Assembly: GCF_047511655.1 (NCBI RefSeq)
Contig: NC_133399.1
Span: forward strand, 2,855,333 to 2,919,332
Direction of reading: 5' to 3'
Source of the DNA: Castor canadensis
Lineage: Eukaryota > Chordata > Mammalia > Rodentia > Castoridae
Length of the DNA: 64,000 nucleotides
Part shown: piece after piece, positions 23,222 through 35,998 of the stretch
How positions within the stretch are numbered: position 1 is the stretch's first letter
Layout: each line of letters opens with the position of its first letter
Notes under the pieces: generated by a model
Told to the model about the DNA's origin: nothing
Databases searched by the model: none
The model's input: the letters and a program-made list of their open reading frames with translations, nothing else
Program-made: the position numbers and the translations under genes

Positions 23222-23345
23222 TGGACTCTGGTGGCTTACACTTGCCACTCTAACTACTTGGGAGGCTGAAGTCAGGAGGATCATGGTTCAATGTCACCCC
23301 GTTCATCTGGGATGGTACCATGTATCACCTCACTAGCATATATTC
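23222..23345 (+). repeat. SINE, left half
   Basis: GGTGGCTTACACTTGCCACT...CTTGGGAGGCTGAAGTCAGG, GAGGATCATGGTTCAATG; no ID-like tail. Confidence 0.75.
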
Positions 23346-23479
23346 AGATATCACATAAAGGGGCAAGGAATAACAACCAAAGTTGTTCCTGTTAGTCAAG
23401 ATATTCTAACAGTTTTAGTAATTCTGTGCCAGAACCTCTGATGGGGAGCAAACACAGTTTTTAAAGTATATCATACAAC

Positions 23480-25330
23480 AAAATAACCACTCAAATTAAT
23501 AAGTCCTTTCTTTTAGCAGGAGATCTTAAAGGTCTCTGATTTCCCCATGATCCATCACAGGCTTCATCAATTGTCACAAATTACATTGTGACTAGACAAA
23601 TTCTATGAATGAAAATACAAACAACTGAAAACATACCCAAGCAAAGTAATCCTGGTAACACTCGTGGTTAAGACCACCACCCACCATCCTTCATGCTTCC
23701 ATTATAAATAAATGCCCAAAACCAGAAGCACACGATTTTAATTCTTCTATGTTCTACTTCAAATTCATCATCTTACTTGCTCAGCAGAAGGAGAACACTA
23801 ACTATACAAAGTATCCTAGTGAAATTCTCTCCTCCTTCCAGGCCTGAACTCTCTGGTTCACCCTCAGCCTGAGCCACTATATCAACCCCTCCTTTATTGT
23901 CATTTTAAATACAATCTCAAGGTTAAGGATCTCTGGTCCAGGAGCTAATTTTGCCCCCTCTTTTACCCATCATCTCTCACATTCTTTTCACTACTCTTTG
24001 CTCCTCTTTACTCCACTTGAAAAAACAGCCCTTCTTTGCCACCTTTCCATGAGACACCTGCACACTCTGTTGTTGGGGTGGTCCTGCCACTGAGACCCTA
24101 AATTCATGTTTTGCCTTAATCTGCATTTCATTTTTGGAAAATTCTATCTAGACACAGGCCAAAGAGAACATTGAGTATGCTCATAAACCTTTGATAAATT
24201 TCCAATCTCTCCCCTCCCATTTGAAACCCAACTGCAAGTGCATCGCCATTGCAGTGACTTGTGCAATGTGAGTTCTCTATAAATTTAGGGATTTACTAGA
24301 ATCCCAAGTAGCATATGCTTGGGATCTGATTGTGCATTTAAGAACCTGCCTCCATATTTTTACATAATTCGGCACCATCAGTTTTACCCTGCGAAGTTTG
24401 GAAGGAGCGGGGACACCAATGATCACAACTTCTCCTTCTAGGAACCAACTATCTCCCTTCATTACCTAATCTGGGGAGAGAACCCAGGGCTCCAGGATGG
24501 ATCAGGTTACTCAAAGGTAGAGGACAGGATGACAGGGTCCTGCTCATCTTCACAGATAAACACCCTACAGAGAAGATGGAGGGCCACAATACACTTCAGG
24601 AAACTAAGGCCCAGACCACAGCACTGTGCTGGGGAGGCCAAGGTCTCACACCACAGCTTCAAGCAGGTGCAACTTCCTCATCCTCCTGTTTGTGACACTG
24701 GTCACAAACACTACTTCAGCCTGCTATGGTGATGGGAGTTCTGTCCTCCAACCTAGCTGAGCACACATAATAGGGGAGTGAGATTGAGTCCCACAGAGTC
24801 CATATCAGAAGAAATCTCAGTGATTCAGGAAATGATGGAAACCAGAAAGTGATTTTTAAAGGATTAGATGGTGGCCACTCCACCCACCTGATTCTGATTG
24901 GCCAGTCTGTACAGTTCTTTCCCTTCAGCACTTTTCATTGTCTATTAAACCAGGGCACACATTAGATCTGTGTGACAGGAGAAGTGATAGCCTACCTGGT
25001 AGAGTGCCAGGGCTAGTAAGTGATTCCAGCACAGCCCTTAGGGAACCAGGCCTCTTCCCTGGACCTTATGTTTCACAGTGTGGGGATGCGTTGTATTTAA
25101 GCAGAACTTGCACCAGGCTTTTCCAAAACAACTCTATTTCTTTCACATGCAAATGGGACCAGGAAACTGCTGAGAATATTCCATACTCAGTATCTAAGGA
25201 TATAGTCCTTGATTTCACAGAAGGGTCATTTTCTAGGACAGGTCATGTGAGACTTCATTAGAATAGGACAAAAGGCCTGGTGTTGTCACACTATGTTGGT
25301 ATCAGTCACTTGTCTTTATGGACAAGGATT
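23480..25330 (+). repeat. Tandem duplicate P, copy 1
   Basis: Collinear with 25640-27590. Shared blocks: GGCTTxxTCAATTGTCACA, GAAAATxCAAACAACT, AAAGCAAAGTAATCCT, CACCCTCAxCCTxAG, ACAATCTCA, AGGAGCT, and near the end AAAGGCCTGxTGTTGTCACA followed by CTTxATGGACAAG. 24650-24960 contains a promoter-like patch with ATTGG at 24897-24901 (CCAAT on the minus strand), similar in place to the module at 37190. Confidence 0.8.
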
Positions 25331-25387
25331 TCTCACACCTGTTCCCTCAATCTACCCATTATCACCCAAGAAAGCAAGAACAAGCTG

Positions 25388-25580
25388 TGTGCCAGTGGCT
25401 CATACCTGTAATCCTAGTTACTCAGGAGAAAGAGATCAGGAAGATCATGTTTTGAAGCCAGACTGGGTAAATGGTTCATAAGACCATATCTTAAGAAAAA
25501 CCCTTCACAAAAAAAAGACTGGCAGGGACTCAAGGAGTATGCCCTGACTTCAAGCCCAGGTTCTGCAAAAACAAAAGTAG
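25388..25580 (+). repeat. SINE, near full length
   Basis: CCAGTGGCTCATACCTGTAA...AAGCCAGACTGGGTAAATGG...ACTGGCAGGGACTCAAGGAG...CTTCAAGCCCAGGTTCTGC. It lies between the two copies of duplicate P. Confidence 0.85.
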
Positions 25581-25639
25581 AAAAGTAGGATCATAGCAAG
25601 TGAGCCCAGCTTTTAAGTACAAGAGAAGCAGTAGCTAAC

Positions 25640-27590
25640 ATGTGAACTCCACACCCAAATAATCCCTCAAGTTAATACAAAAAAACTGTTCTAGCAGAAA
25701 GAACCAAATGTGTCTTGTTTATCCACTGTACTTCACAGGCTTTCTCAATTGTCACATGGTACATTCTGACAAGACCAACTCCCTTAATGAAAATGCAAAC
25801 AACTTGCTGGTGCAGAGGCTCAAGAGATACAGGGCCTGCCTAGCAAGTGTGCGACACTGAGTTCAAACCACAATACCATAAAAAAAGAAAATACAAACAG
25901 CTGATATCTTACCAAAGCAAAGTAATCCTAGAAAACACTTGTGATTAAAGAGCACCATCCTTTGTGTTTCCATTAGGATGTCTTTCCTCAGTAAACCTAA
26001 AACAAGGTAAGGCTCACACTTTAGATATTCCCACTTTCTGCCTAAAAACTTTACCTAAATTGGTTAGAAGAAACAGAACAGTTAGTAAGAAAACGTTCCT
26101 GAACTTTGTCTACTTCTTACACCCCTGAATTCTATGACCCACCCTCAACCTAAGGCAACACAACAACCCCTTTTTATTGTCACCTGAAGACAATCTCAGC
26201 CCAGGGGTAAGGGTACCTGGTTCAGGAGCTGATGGTTCTCCCTTTGTTATCCTTCCTCTCCCATAGTCATCCACAACAGTATGCTCCACCCTAGAAAACA
26301 CAGCCCTGCTCTACCTCACCCTTGAGACCCTGCAGACCTCCAAGGTGGTGCTGTTCTGATACTGCAACTTGAATATGACCAAGCCATGTCTCCATCTGAA
26401 ATTAAATTTTGAACATATTATCTAGACAACATCAGTTATGTCAGAGATTACAAAAACCTCAAACCTTCAACACCTTCCCAACATGTCCCCTTCATGATGA
26501 ACCCCACATGCACGTGCACAGCCTTTGCAATGAGCTGGCAATGCAAACAGAGCTTCAATTTAGGAATTTATGACAGCCATATGAAGAACTAGGCTGCAGA
26601 CCTGGCCCTAGACTAAGACAAGCTTCTAAACACTTAGCTAATTCTGGGCAATCACCAATGCCCCAAGGATAACGGGGAAAGCAACAACTTCCCACTCACT
26701 GAAGGCTGGGGAGACCTAGAGCTCAGGTGCTGAGGAGTCCTAACAGGGGCCTGGGCCATGTCACTGCACATAAAGTACAGGATGCCAGAGTGTGCCCATC
26801 TGAAAAGTCCCACCCCAGGGTAGAGAAGAAAAAGTGCAAAGCTGCACAAGCAGATTCAGGATACAATCTGCAGTGATGTACTTGGAAGGCCCAGGTCGGT
26901 ACCAACCTTTTCAGGCCATTTCTAAATTCCTCATCCTTCCACAGTCTAGGATGCCAGTTACAAACAACACTTAGAGGCTTCTTTGGTGAGTTGTGTTCTG
27001 CTCACTCACCTGGGACCATGCACAGATCACAGTAGGGAAAAGACTGAATTACATAGAATTGCTCTCAGCAGCACAATGTGAGCCAGAAAGTGGTAGAGAC
27101 AGGATGGCACTTCCTGTATTAAGCAGAGGGTCCTCCTTAGACCAGCCTGTGACTCACCAGTTCTCAAGCACTTCTCACTGGCTAGTGATCCAGAACCCAC
27201 CCCTTGAGATCTGAGTAACAGAATCAGTGATCCCCTACCAGGGAGAGTGCAAAAAACAAAGAATTGCATTCAGCAACAGCTCTCAGCAGTTCATGCCTCC
27301 TCCCAGGTACCTACCCAATCCAGCCTGGGGATATATTTTAGTTAAGCCAAACCTGTTTTTCAGAATGGACCCTTCTTCTTCCACTGGGAAATGGAGCCCA
27401 GAATAATATGCTGAGAGAATTTCACTCTCATTTTCCCATGGGGACAGCCTGTGATCTCAGAAAAGTGTGGTTCTAGGCCAGGCCAGGTAAGGACTCGCTT
27501 GAACAGGAGGAAAGGCCTGATGTTGTCACATTTCAGGAATTGGGATCATGCACTTCTCTTCATGGACAAGAATTTCTTAACCTGAAATCT
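25640..27590 (+). repeat. Tandem duplicate P, copy 2
   Basis: See 23480-25330. It carries an extra ID-like SINE insertion at 25805-25885 that copy 1 lacks, so that insertion postdates the duplication. The inverted CCAAT equivalent near 27180 is altered to ACTGGCT. Confidence 0.8.
25805..25885 (+). repeat. SINE, ID-like tail only
   Basis: TTGCTGGTGCAGAGGCTCAA...CTGCCTAGCAAGTGTG...GAGTTCAAACCACAATACCA then A run. It interrupts duplicate P copy 2 at CAAACAAC|TTG. Confidence 0.85.
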
Positions 27591-28250
27591 CAACCTAAAA
27601 CTCTATTAACCATGAATATAAGAATATATGAACAATGGACCACAGTTAATAAGTACAAGGAGAAAGGGTAGCTTTCTCAACAGAACTGTGTAAATGATGC
27701 AAGAGTGAAGATTTAAAAAAAAACCATTAAAAGGAATTAAAAACCCTCAGACAAGGAGACTGACCCCAAGTTACAATGAAAACCCACATTCAGAAGGTAC
27801 AGCATATTCCCAAGCTTCAATACCAGATTGAGCACTGGATTGGTGCCTCACAGTGCAACAGTCCCAGGTGCTGCAGCAGGACACCTAAGGATTTAAGTCT
27901 GGGGCCTCAGCATGCCTGCTGTCCCCTCTTTCTCACATGGTAATAATGACCCCCTCCTTCAATGTTGATCTTAAACAGGGGGAAAAATCACATGGAGATA
28001 CTTTAACATTCTGATAAAAAGAAACTGACATATTCATAAACTCATTCATGCACCTGCTTCCATAAGTCTTTCTCTAAGCTTACTTTTACAGATTTTGTGA
28101 AATGACAGTGTGACCCCATCACTTCTATGCATGACTAGATAAAGTCCAATCTTGGAATGGATAGATTGTCCAACATGTCTGCATGTACAGAAAATATTAT
28201 TCCTTACAGTTGCTGTAACTTACTACTTATGGACAAAGCACTCCCCATTC
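27590..28250. other. Non-coding, unassigned
   Basis: No gene or repeat boundary is recognised. Confidence 0.4.
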
Positions 28251-28259
28251 CCTCCTACC

Positions 28260-28625
28260 TGGTGTTGGTTGAACCAGTGTCATCAAAGGCAAATGAGTGA
28301 GGGATTTGAACCTTGCTTGAAATTATTAGAAGATATTCAAACCTGAACTAGTTGGAGCCAAGTATGAGTCTTCAGATCTTTGGGACAAGCCATCAAGGGA
28401 GTTCACTGGACCCTACTCTACTTCTGCTCTTCTGCTCCCTAACATGGTGTTTATGGTTTTGCTCCACCACATGCTCCTCACCCTATGTGCTGCCAGGCCC
28501 CATGTCCAAATCCAACAGAGTCATTTGATCATGGATGGGACCTCCATAACAAGGAACCAAAAAACAACTTGAACCCTTATAGCTTCACTACCTCCAGAAT
28601 TTGTTACAGGGTGAAAGCTGACTAA
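28260..28625 (+). repeat. MaLR-like LTR fragment
   Basis: The 3' end (AATTTGTTACAGGGTGAAAG then CTGACTAATATA) and the upstream TGGGACCTCCATAACAAGGA region resemble the 3' ends of ERVL-MaLR LTRs. The 5' end is not defined and no internal sequence is recognised. Confidence 0.45.
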
Positions 28626-28680
28626 TATACTGTTTCCTACTCCCCCAGAACCTGAATCTGCCATTTCAGACTTAATAAGA

Positions 28681-28911
28681 TCAATTTAGAACACCGTTTT
28701 CATTCCATGCGTTCTTCAGCAGCCTCTGGGACATCATCTTGCCTCTTTCCCTGAACATCTCAAAATTATCAGCAGTAGCACCTTCTCCCTTGGCTTTTCT
28801 ATTTTCTGAATATGAAGATGCTCCAGGCCCATCAGATGTAGACACCACTCCTTTCATTTTCCAGGTCCTGGTAATATCTTCCAAAATCCATTGCTTATGT
28901 GGAGTTATCAT
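28681..28911 (-). pseudogene. Unrecognised coding-like fragment
   Basis: A 76-codon minus-strand frame is hydrophilic, with basic and acidic residues (KGEGATADNFEMFRERGKMM). It reads more like a cytosolic protein piece than random sequence. It follows directly on the LTR-like 3' end and has no splice sites, so a retrocopy fragment is possible. I do not recognise the parent. Confidence 0.25.
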
Positions 28912-29204
28912 TATCTTCCTTTTCCTGTATATCCCTCTCTAGCCCTTTCCCTAGGTATATACCCATTGCTCAATTCATTACAAAGGCCCTTCCTAGTAAA
29001 TGTCATCCTTCAAATCCAGGAAGGCTATATAAATACCAAGGCTTTTTTTTTCCTAGCACAAACATTTTTTCTTAATATATTCTGGACAGGAGTGAATATA
29101 GAACCTGCTTGTGTTAGACCAGTTTCTCTTGCTAGTAGTAAAAGACATCACCGTGAGAAAAGTATAAGTAAAATACATATTTTAGTTTTTTGCTTGTTTT
29201 GAAT
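28911..29204. other. Non-coding, unassigned
   Basis: No repeat or gene is recognised. A T run lies at 29043-29050. Confidence 0.35.
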
Positions 29205-29365
29205 TGTGTGATTTGGGTTTGAACTCATGATTTTGTGCTTCTAAACAAATTGCTGTATTATAGCCCATTTTGCTCTAATTATTTTGAAGATGGGGTCGCT
29301 TCTTCACCATCAACACAACCTTCCCAATCTCAGCTTCACAAGTAACTAGGATTATAGGCATGATC
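29205..29365 (-). repeat. SINE, antisense
   Basis: TTTGGGTTTGAACTCATGAT, TTTTGCTCTAATTATTTTGA, GATGGGGTCGCTTC and AACTAGGATTATAGGCATGA outline both halves, diverged. Confidence 0.7.
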
Positions 29366-29860
29366 AACAGGTGGCAAGGAAAATTAGAATTTTCATGACT
29401 ATCCAGATCGAGAACCAATGAAGTGCACCAGGTGAAGGGCTTTCTGTTCACCATTTTTTATGTAGTATGGAACAAAGGTATTTATTTTGTGAATTTTTCA
29501 AATAAGAACATTTATTGATTTTCTAAATTTATATGGAGAATTTGTGTTTATACAAAAAATTCTATATCTTTATGTACTTTCAAAACTGTTTTACATGTAT
29601 CTATATTATAAAGATTACATGAATATCTTTAATGTATATATTATCAGAATAGTTTTATATTTCAAGTATCTCTATATAAAAACATGTGTAAATAATTCTA
29701 TGTAGGAAGAGTTCTTATGTGACATAATGAAGAGTATTTTAAAAGACATGAAAGTGGTAGGGACTATTTGAGGAAAGGAAGAGGACAAGTAGGAGGGTGA
29801 GAAGAGTGTGTAGAAGAGTGTTTTTGATCAAAGTACACAACACAGATGTAGAAAATGTCA
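29365..29860. other. Very AT-rich spacer
   Basis: TATATAAAAACATGTGTAAA-type sequence with no gene or known element. Confidence 0.5.
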
Positions 29861-29861
29861 T

Positions 29862-30062
29862 ACTGCACCTGGCACCAAAGGCCATTGCCTGTAATCTGAG
29901 GTATTTGGGAAGCTGAGATGAGGAGGATTAAGGCCAACCCAGTCCAGGTCAAAAAAAATTGGAAACACCTGATCTCAAAAAAATGCCAAAGAAAGAAGGG
30001 CTAGAGGTGATATTCAAGTAATACAGTACCTGCCAAGCATGTGCAAACCCTGAGATCATTAA
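29862..30062 (+). repeat. SINE, near full length
   Basis: GCCTGTAATCTGAGGTATTT...GATCTCAAAAAAATGCC, then TATTCAAGTAATACAGTACC...GCCAAGCATGTGCAAACCC. Confidence 0.75.
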
Positions 30063-30540
30063 TTTGCATAATTAATATATACTAATAAAATCTCACAGAT
30101 TTTTATTCATTTTTTAACAGTATATGAAGAGTTCAATCATTGAATAAGAAACTCAATCAAACAGGAAAGTACTTCTTCTATGAGGTGGTATTGCCAGGAA
30201 ATAAAATCAACGAAAACTGGGCTTTAAGCAATTTTGTACAAACAGAAAGACCACAAGATTCTGACTTTAGTTGAGGACATCAGTAAAACCTACTAGTCAT
30301 TACTGAAGTATGGATTCCTCACACTTGTGCTGTCACCCCTTCATTTATCAAAGCTGATGATCTGTTTAGAATATTCCTTAAGGAGGTGGTGAGACAGTTT
30401 ACAGAGGACAAAAGCAAAAATTTTATAAAGTGACCTTAAAATGGCATAAAAATGGTATTAATCCCACTGGAAAAAAGTAAATCTTACTCATATTTAGAAT
30501 ACTCTAATGCTGTAAGGTAGAATGTAAAATTTTTTAACTT
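30062..30540. other. Non-coding, unassigned
   Basis: AT-rich, nothing recognised. Confidence 0.45.
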
Positions 30541-30542
30541 CA

Positions 30543-30625
30543 GGACTGTCAGAGTGGCTCAATTGGTAGGGTGACTGCCTAGAAAATGTGAAGCCCTGTG
30601 TTCAAACCCCAGTACTACCAAAATA
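30543..30625 (+). repeat. SINE, ID-like tail
   Basis: GAGTGGCTCAATTGGTAGGG...GTTCAAACCCCAGTACTACC, close to the family consensus. Confidence 0.85.
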
Positions 30626-30869
30626 AATTTTTAACTTCTGTGAGAAACAAACATTAAAACCAAACAAACATGTACAACTTCTTAATGAATATAAAGTATA
30701 GAGAAATGTATAGTGTGACAGGAATAATATTGAATGTGGAGTGGGAAGGAAATAAAAATAACTTGTCTTTATAGTCAACTAAAGCTAAATTTTATTTGCT
30801 AAATTTTGAATAGCCATAATATATTTTACATAACCCTTGTGGTAACTATGAAGAAAACATTTCTTTTGG

Positions 30870-30955
30870 CAGTACTGGGGTTTGAACTCTGGGCTGAATG
30901 CTTGCTAGGCAAGTATTCAAGTGGTAGACACTTCAGCAATTCCACCAGTGAAGAA
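30870..30955 (-). repeat. SINE, antisense tail
   Basis: GCAGTACTGGGGTTTGAACT, GCTTGCTAGGCAAGTATTCA, CAATTCCACCAG. Confidence 0.8.
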
Positions 30956-31379
30956 ATGATTTCTAATAAAGACACCACACAAAGAAAAACAAATGAAACC
31001 ACATCACATCAATAACACATAAAACACAGAGAATGTAAATATGATTGAAGGGAGGGATCAGTATTTGCACAAGTAACTAATAAATGTGAAGATGGTGGAC
31101 TGGACTAGTGCATCAGTGAATTATTAGTACATCTGAGCCAGACATATGGTGAAACATTATCTTTCAAATTGGGAAATGATGGGAAAGAACTGAATGTTCT
31201 GTAGTGGATAGCACCCTATACAAAGTAGACAATTGAGGATCAGGAGAGAAGAAAACAAAAGCCTGTGGCATCCACAGGCTCAGGGAGCAGACTTAAGTAA
31301 TAGAAAGCAAGAGCCTCACAAAACATGCAGTGCAGTTTCCTGGTGGACTGGACTAGTGCATCAGTGAGATAGAGACTGT

Positions 31380-32400
31380 CTTTGTAAGAAAGTCACATGA
31401 TAATGGGTCCACCAAATACTTACTTCAGTTCAGTATTATTAAGATGGATACAAACAACTCTCATTTACCATTTACAATCACAAATCACGTAGTACTTCTG
31501 ACACCTCATTGGAACTATTTTTGTTTAATTAAGAGTAGAACATAAACATCTGTTTGGTAGCTGGTCCCAACACTGGGATTCTAGCACTTCCCATTATAAA
31601 TTCCTACTACTTGTTGCCATAAATGTAACACCAAGTGTCCTAAGACTGAATAATGTTACAAATGCATGAGAAAAGTTCCATGTCTATTGGTATCTGGGAA
31701 CTGTTATTGAGAAGAACTTGAACAACATAATTGAAAAAAGGGGAAAGTGTTCTGAAGCAATTTACACTAACATCATCCTATTGTAGGTAATGAATTTGTT
31801 TCTATTATAAATATAACTATTTCCTCATTTCTACAATGTTCATGACAGGGAGCCTATAGGATGGTAAATAAAATACATTCCCAGTTATAACTATGATTAT
31901 TTGCAAGTTTCTGCTATGTTCTTCAGAGGAATCCTATAGGATGACAGCCCAAAATACATGGAATTACTTGGTAAAAACATTGCATGATAAGCTGAATTTT
32001 TGTGAAAAAGGAAAACTATGCAATTTGTGGAGAGCTAGCATTTCTTTAACATAAGTTGGGCAGAGTCATAGGAAAAATGAGACAAGAATACTCAAATTCA
32101 AGACACAGAGCACAAAATATTAAGATCTAGTTTTTGATAACTGTTAATGTTATAAGAACATTATTTTGGAGACAGTAATGTAGCATACTGCATGCGATTT
32201 CATATTATGAATGCTTAGACCTAATGTACATATGATAGTAGTAAACTGGAGTAACTTTAGAATACAGAACACTGTGAATCCTGAGCATCCATTTTTTTCC
32301 TGAATGAGGTCTTGGGGGAGCCATGTAAAGTATATAGCCATGGACATCAAATGCTTGTATATACATTGAAATTGGAAAGACAAAACTTGAATATTTTAGA
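31380..32400 (+). repeat. Tandem segmental duplicate, copy 3
   Basis: Collinear with 19290-20640. It differs by many substitutions and small indels, so the duplication is old. A partial internal reiteration lies at 31830-31950, where TATAACTATxATTxxxxxxTTTCT and CCTATAGGATG appear twice. Confidence 0.75.
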
Positions 32401-32406
32401 AATCAC

Positions 32407-32482
32407 AGGGCTGGTAGAGTGGCTCAAGTGATAAATTGTCAAGCATGGAGACCTGAGTTCAAAGCCCAGTACCACCAAAAAC
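32407..32482 (+). repeat. SINE, ID-like tail
   Basis: GGGCTGGTAGAGTGGCTCAA...CTGAGTTCAAAGCCCAGTACC split by single changes. Confidence 0.85.
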
Positions 32483-32814
32483 AATGAATCAGAAATCACA
32501 ATGAAAGACCTGTTGTATATGATAGTGCAAATTTTCCTCATGAGAAACAGGGGAAGATGGTGAAGAAACAGGAAAATGGAAAAACTGTGCATGAAGATAA
32601 TATCATTTCCACTCTTCACACACAAGGAACAAATAACAACAAATATGAAAGGACAGAGAAATGTGGGGCATCAGTCAAAAAGCATTGTAAGATTTCCTCA
32701 AACTGCTTATGCTGAAAAGTCCATGAATTAACTAAAAGCAGGAAATACATGGCATCTCTCCAAAACATGGAATCTAGGAAAGAGAAGCCAGATATTTTGT
32801 TCATGACATGAAAC

Positions 32815-33175
32815 CAAATCTACCCCCACCCCACAGTAGACCCTCATTTGGATGGATCATTCTCCAGATTACAACTCCAGAAGCTGTCCCAAAAGTACAG
32901 CTGACTTATAACAACTAGACCACACCTGTGACTGAAACTGTTTAATTATGCATATCTTTGGTCCTTGCCTGCAATTCTTTGCCTATTTAAATCTATATCC
33001 CATGTCTGTACTCTACAGATTTTGAACATGAGCTGAGTACTTACTCTACCCCTTGCACAGCATATGCCTAGCTGTGAAATAAATCTTCTTTCCCTGCCTT
33101 CAGCATGCTTCTTTATTTGAAATTGAAGGGTAACTAGCTGAACCTAGAATGTCAATCTGAGGAGCTTTGGCACTG
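32815..33175 (+). repeat. Solo LTR-like sequence
   Basis: CCTATTTAAATCTATATCCC (TATA-like at about 32983) lies roughly 90 bp upstream of GTGAAATAAATCTTCTTTCC (poly(A) signal at about 33076), the spacing of a U3/R/U5 arrangement. No adjacent gag or pol was found. The ends are not defined. Confidence 0.5.
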
Positions 33176-33970
33176 GGTCCAAACTTCTATTTTCAGAATG
33201 AGAACATTGGTTGCTGAAAAATCTCAGGCAGGGGACTCATTTCACAAAGCCTTTCTTGGAATTGTCTAAAGTAAACTCAAAGGATTGTAGGCAAGCATGT
33301 TGAAGAAACAAAAAGGGGAAATACTAGGTACAAAGAAGAAAATATTAGTACTGACCTAGAAATCATCAAAGGATTATATAGAAATTATGAACATGGGTAC
33401 AAAACAAGTTCAATGAAACCATCATTATAGGTGCTCAACAGTGGACTAGAACAAGAAGAACAAAAAATCAACATGAAAATAATTAAAATTATGCAGCCAG
33501 AGAGAAAGAAAACATTTTAAAATTCACAGAATGTGTCACAACTCTCTGAATTTTGTAAATTGTTGAAAGTTCTCTAGAGAGAAAGAAAAACATGTAAGCT
33601 AAGAACTTAGATCACATAAAGAAAAAGAGTGTTAGAAAATTAACAAATGAACAAAAACTCTTTACTTTCTTCCTCACTACTGGTATTCAAGGAAAACATT
33701 TGCTTAAAGTCATTGAAAGTGAACTATGGAGTAGGTGATTATACCTTATAATAGGAAAAATTAGTAAGAACAGTCATATATGGATTGAAGAACAATAGTG
33801 GGGACATACCAATATGCCTGCCCTGTCCATGAAGCAGCACATCTTTCATTGAAATGCATGTAGCTCACTTAGAAAAGGATTTTACATGTTCAGGAAATTA
33901 CTAACTACATTTTACACATTCTTGGTATCACAAAGGGGAACAGAAAATGGGATAATATAATTAATAAATG
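33175..33970. other. AT-rich non-coding stretch
   Basis: No coding potential or known repeat is seen. Confidence 0.45.
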
Positions 33971-33976
33971 ACTGCA

Positions 33977-34045
33977 CCTGTCAGACAAGCTGAAGTGGCG
34001 TAGTGCTTGCCTTAGCAATCACAAGACCCTGAGTAAAAAATAAGT
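33977..34045 (+). repeat. SINE fragment, ID-like tail
   Basis: GCTGAAGTGGCGTAGTGCTT...AATCACAAGACCCTGAG then TAAA repeats. Confidence 0.65.
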
Positions 34046-34480
34046 AAATAAATAGGTACATAAAGGATGTCAGCAAGATTGTACTACACCAGCTAAATGC
34101 ACAGCACATCATTTTGCAGAATTTATAATAACCATCCAAACTTCACATTAATAGAAGAACACCATTTACACAGAACAAAGGAACAGCAAAAGAAGAATGA
34201 CAGGCAGAAAGGAAGGGATGAGATGGGGGTCAGAGTAACATGAAGAAACAAGTAGGAAAAATGCTCAACACCACAGGTCATCAATACAGTACAAGCATCA
34301 GCATATAAAGAAGCTGTTTAATGCTAAATGGACAGGTGTAATAAATTAGAACATTCCACATATTGGAAAATCACAGAATAAGAAACATCCATAAAAGTTC
34401 AGGTAAATTCATACACTATCAAAACTCCCCAGTAAATTTAAATTACCCATACTCTACAGAACATCAATCCTAAAACCCCC
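34045..34480. other. Non-coding, A-rich
   Basis: Nothing recognised. Confidence 0.4.
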
Positions 34481-34489
34481 ACCCTAAAG

Positions 34490-34920
34490 GAATATTCTGC
34501 TAACAGTGTGAAACACTTTGGGTCAACCTCACTCAAGGAATATGGTTTATGGGCTTGAGTCTTTGTGAATGATCTATTGCTTCAGAAACTGTTGTCATGC
34601 ACCCACTACAAGGTGAGGGAAATACTCAGAGGCATGTTCTAACATTCTGTGACCTTACGAGCTATCTTAATCTTTGTCAATGTCACTGAGTTGTATTAAT
34701 TGCAATGTTTACTTTCAGAAACCTTCTGATCTCTTCCACAATTTTAGGTTTGCTTAGTATATCCACATGGTTTATGCCTAACTGCTACCTATGTAGTCTA
34801 TTCAATGTGTACTCTTTCCTTAATGAACCATGCTTCACTTCTGCTCAACTCCAGTGTCTTGCCTGAATTCATCTCACACAAGACATAAGCACCAAGAATG
34901 GACACTCTGGTAATGTTACC
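34490..34920 (+). repeat. Possible solo LTR
   Basis: Pyrimidine-rich 3' half with CTTAATGAACCATGCTTCAC, where a degenerate AATAAA would lie in an LTR, and GCTCAACTCCAGTGTCTTGC. Suggestive only. Confidence 0.3.
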
Positions 34921-35780
34921 AACATTCCCCCAAAGACCTCAATTGTTATTATTTGTGCTGTATTTCTTTATCATCACTTCTAATTACAAATATGTGGTGT
35001 TACCAAAACCAACCAAATTTCAAACACCAAGTAATTGTATTTCAATTCAAATTTGACACCATCCAGACTTAGCACAGTCCCTCCAACTTCTGGGCAGTGT
35101 GAAACAGACAACAAGCCATAGAACATGTTTGCTATACCTGATCATACCAGTCACCTTCCTAAAGTCATAGAGGTACCACCCTGAGACAAGTCATTAGAAT
35201 AAATGCAAACATGGCCTCAATGGGGCTTAGGAAAACAACCAAATACACTCCTATTGCCTCAGAAATTTCAAGGATTTTAGAATCTCTGTGCTAGAAACTG
35301 ACACAAGGACCAAAACTTTTAATTTACACTACACACCCACATCACCTTCCAAATACACCAACATTTTGCCACACCAGGAAAAAATATAAAGATGTCTTTC
35401 TCAGAGCCTGGGCCTCCAAGACTTGTCTTCATTAGCACAAATTACACTGTCTAACTAACTACCTCAACTCAAAAGGAAAGTGATGGAATGATATATTCTG
35501 AATGTTGTAACCCTGAAAAACAGCTGCAATTAACCCACACTTCCAACCATTTCTTTGGTAGAAAAGGAGCACAGAACCAACATTTTTCCCATTACCCTCT
35601 TTGTAATCTCAGATACTCTACCACACACTTTCCAAATGCCCTTTTATTGAATCAAAAATGATTATGAAGTAATCAGTGCAAATAACTTCAAAATGATTTA
35701 TAAATAGTTGTAAGGTGAATTTGAAAAACTGAGCCTTAGTCATTAAATAAATCATACCTCAGAGTCACCATAAGATCACA
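34920..35780. other. Duplicon-like non-coding stretch
   Basis: 35390-35470 (GATGTCTTTCTCAGAGCCTG and ATTAGCACAAATTACACTGT) weakly matches 23515-23600. It is probably another diverged copy of duplicate P. Confidence 0.45.
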
Positions 35781-35782
35781 AA

Positions 35783-35998
35783 GAACTCAGGTCCCTGTTG
35801 TTCATGCCTGTAATCCTAGCTGCTCAGGAGAAAGAAATCAGAAGTGTCTTTGTTCAAAGCCTGTGCTAGCAAAAAGTCCTTGAGACCTTATCTCAAAAAA
35901 ACCCATCACAAAAAAGTGCCTGTGGAGTCACTCAAGTGGTAAGAGCACATGCCTAGCAAGCATGAGGACCTGAGTTCAAATTCCATAGCAGAGAAAAA
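35783..35998 (+). repeat. SINE, full length
   Basis: TTCATGCCTGTAATCCTAGC...TTCAAAGCCTGTGCTAGCAA...ATCACAAAAAAGTGCCTGTG...CTGAGTTCAAATTCCATAGC. Both halves are intact. Confidence 0.9.
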
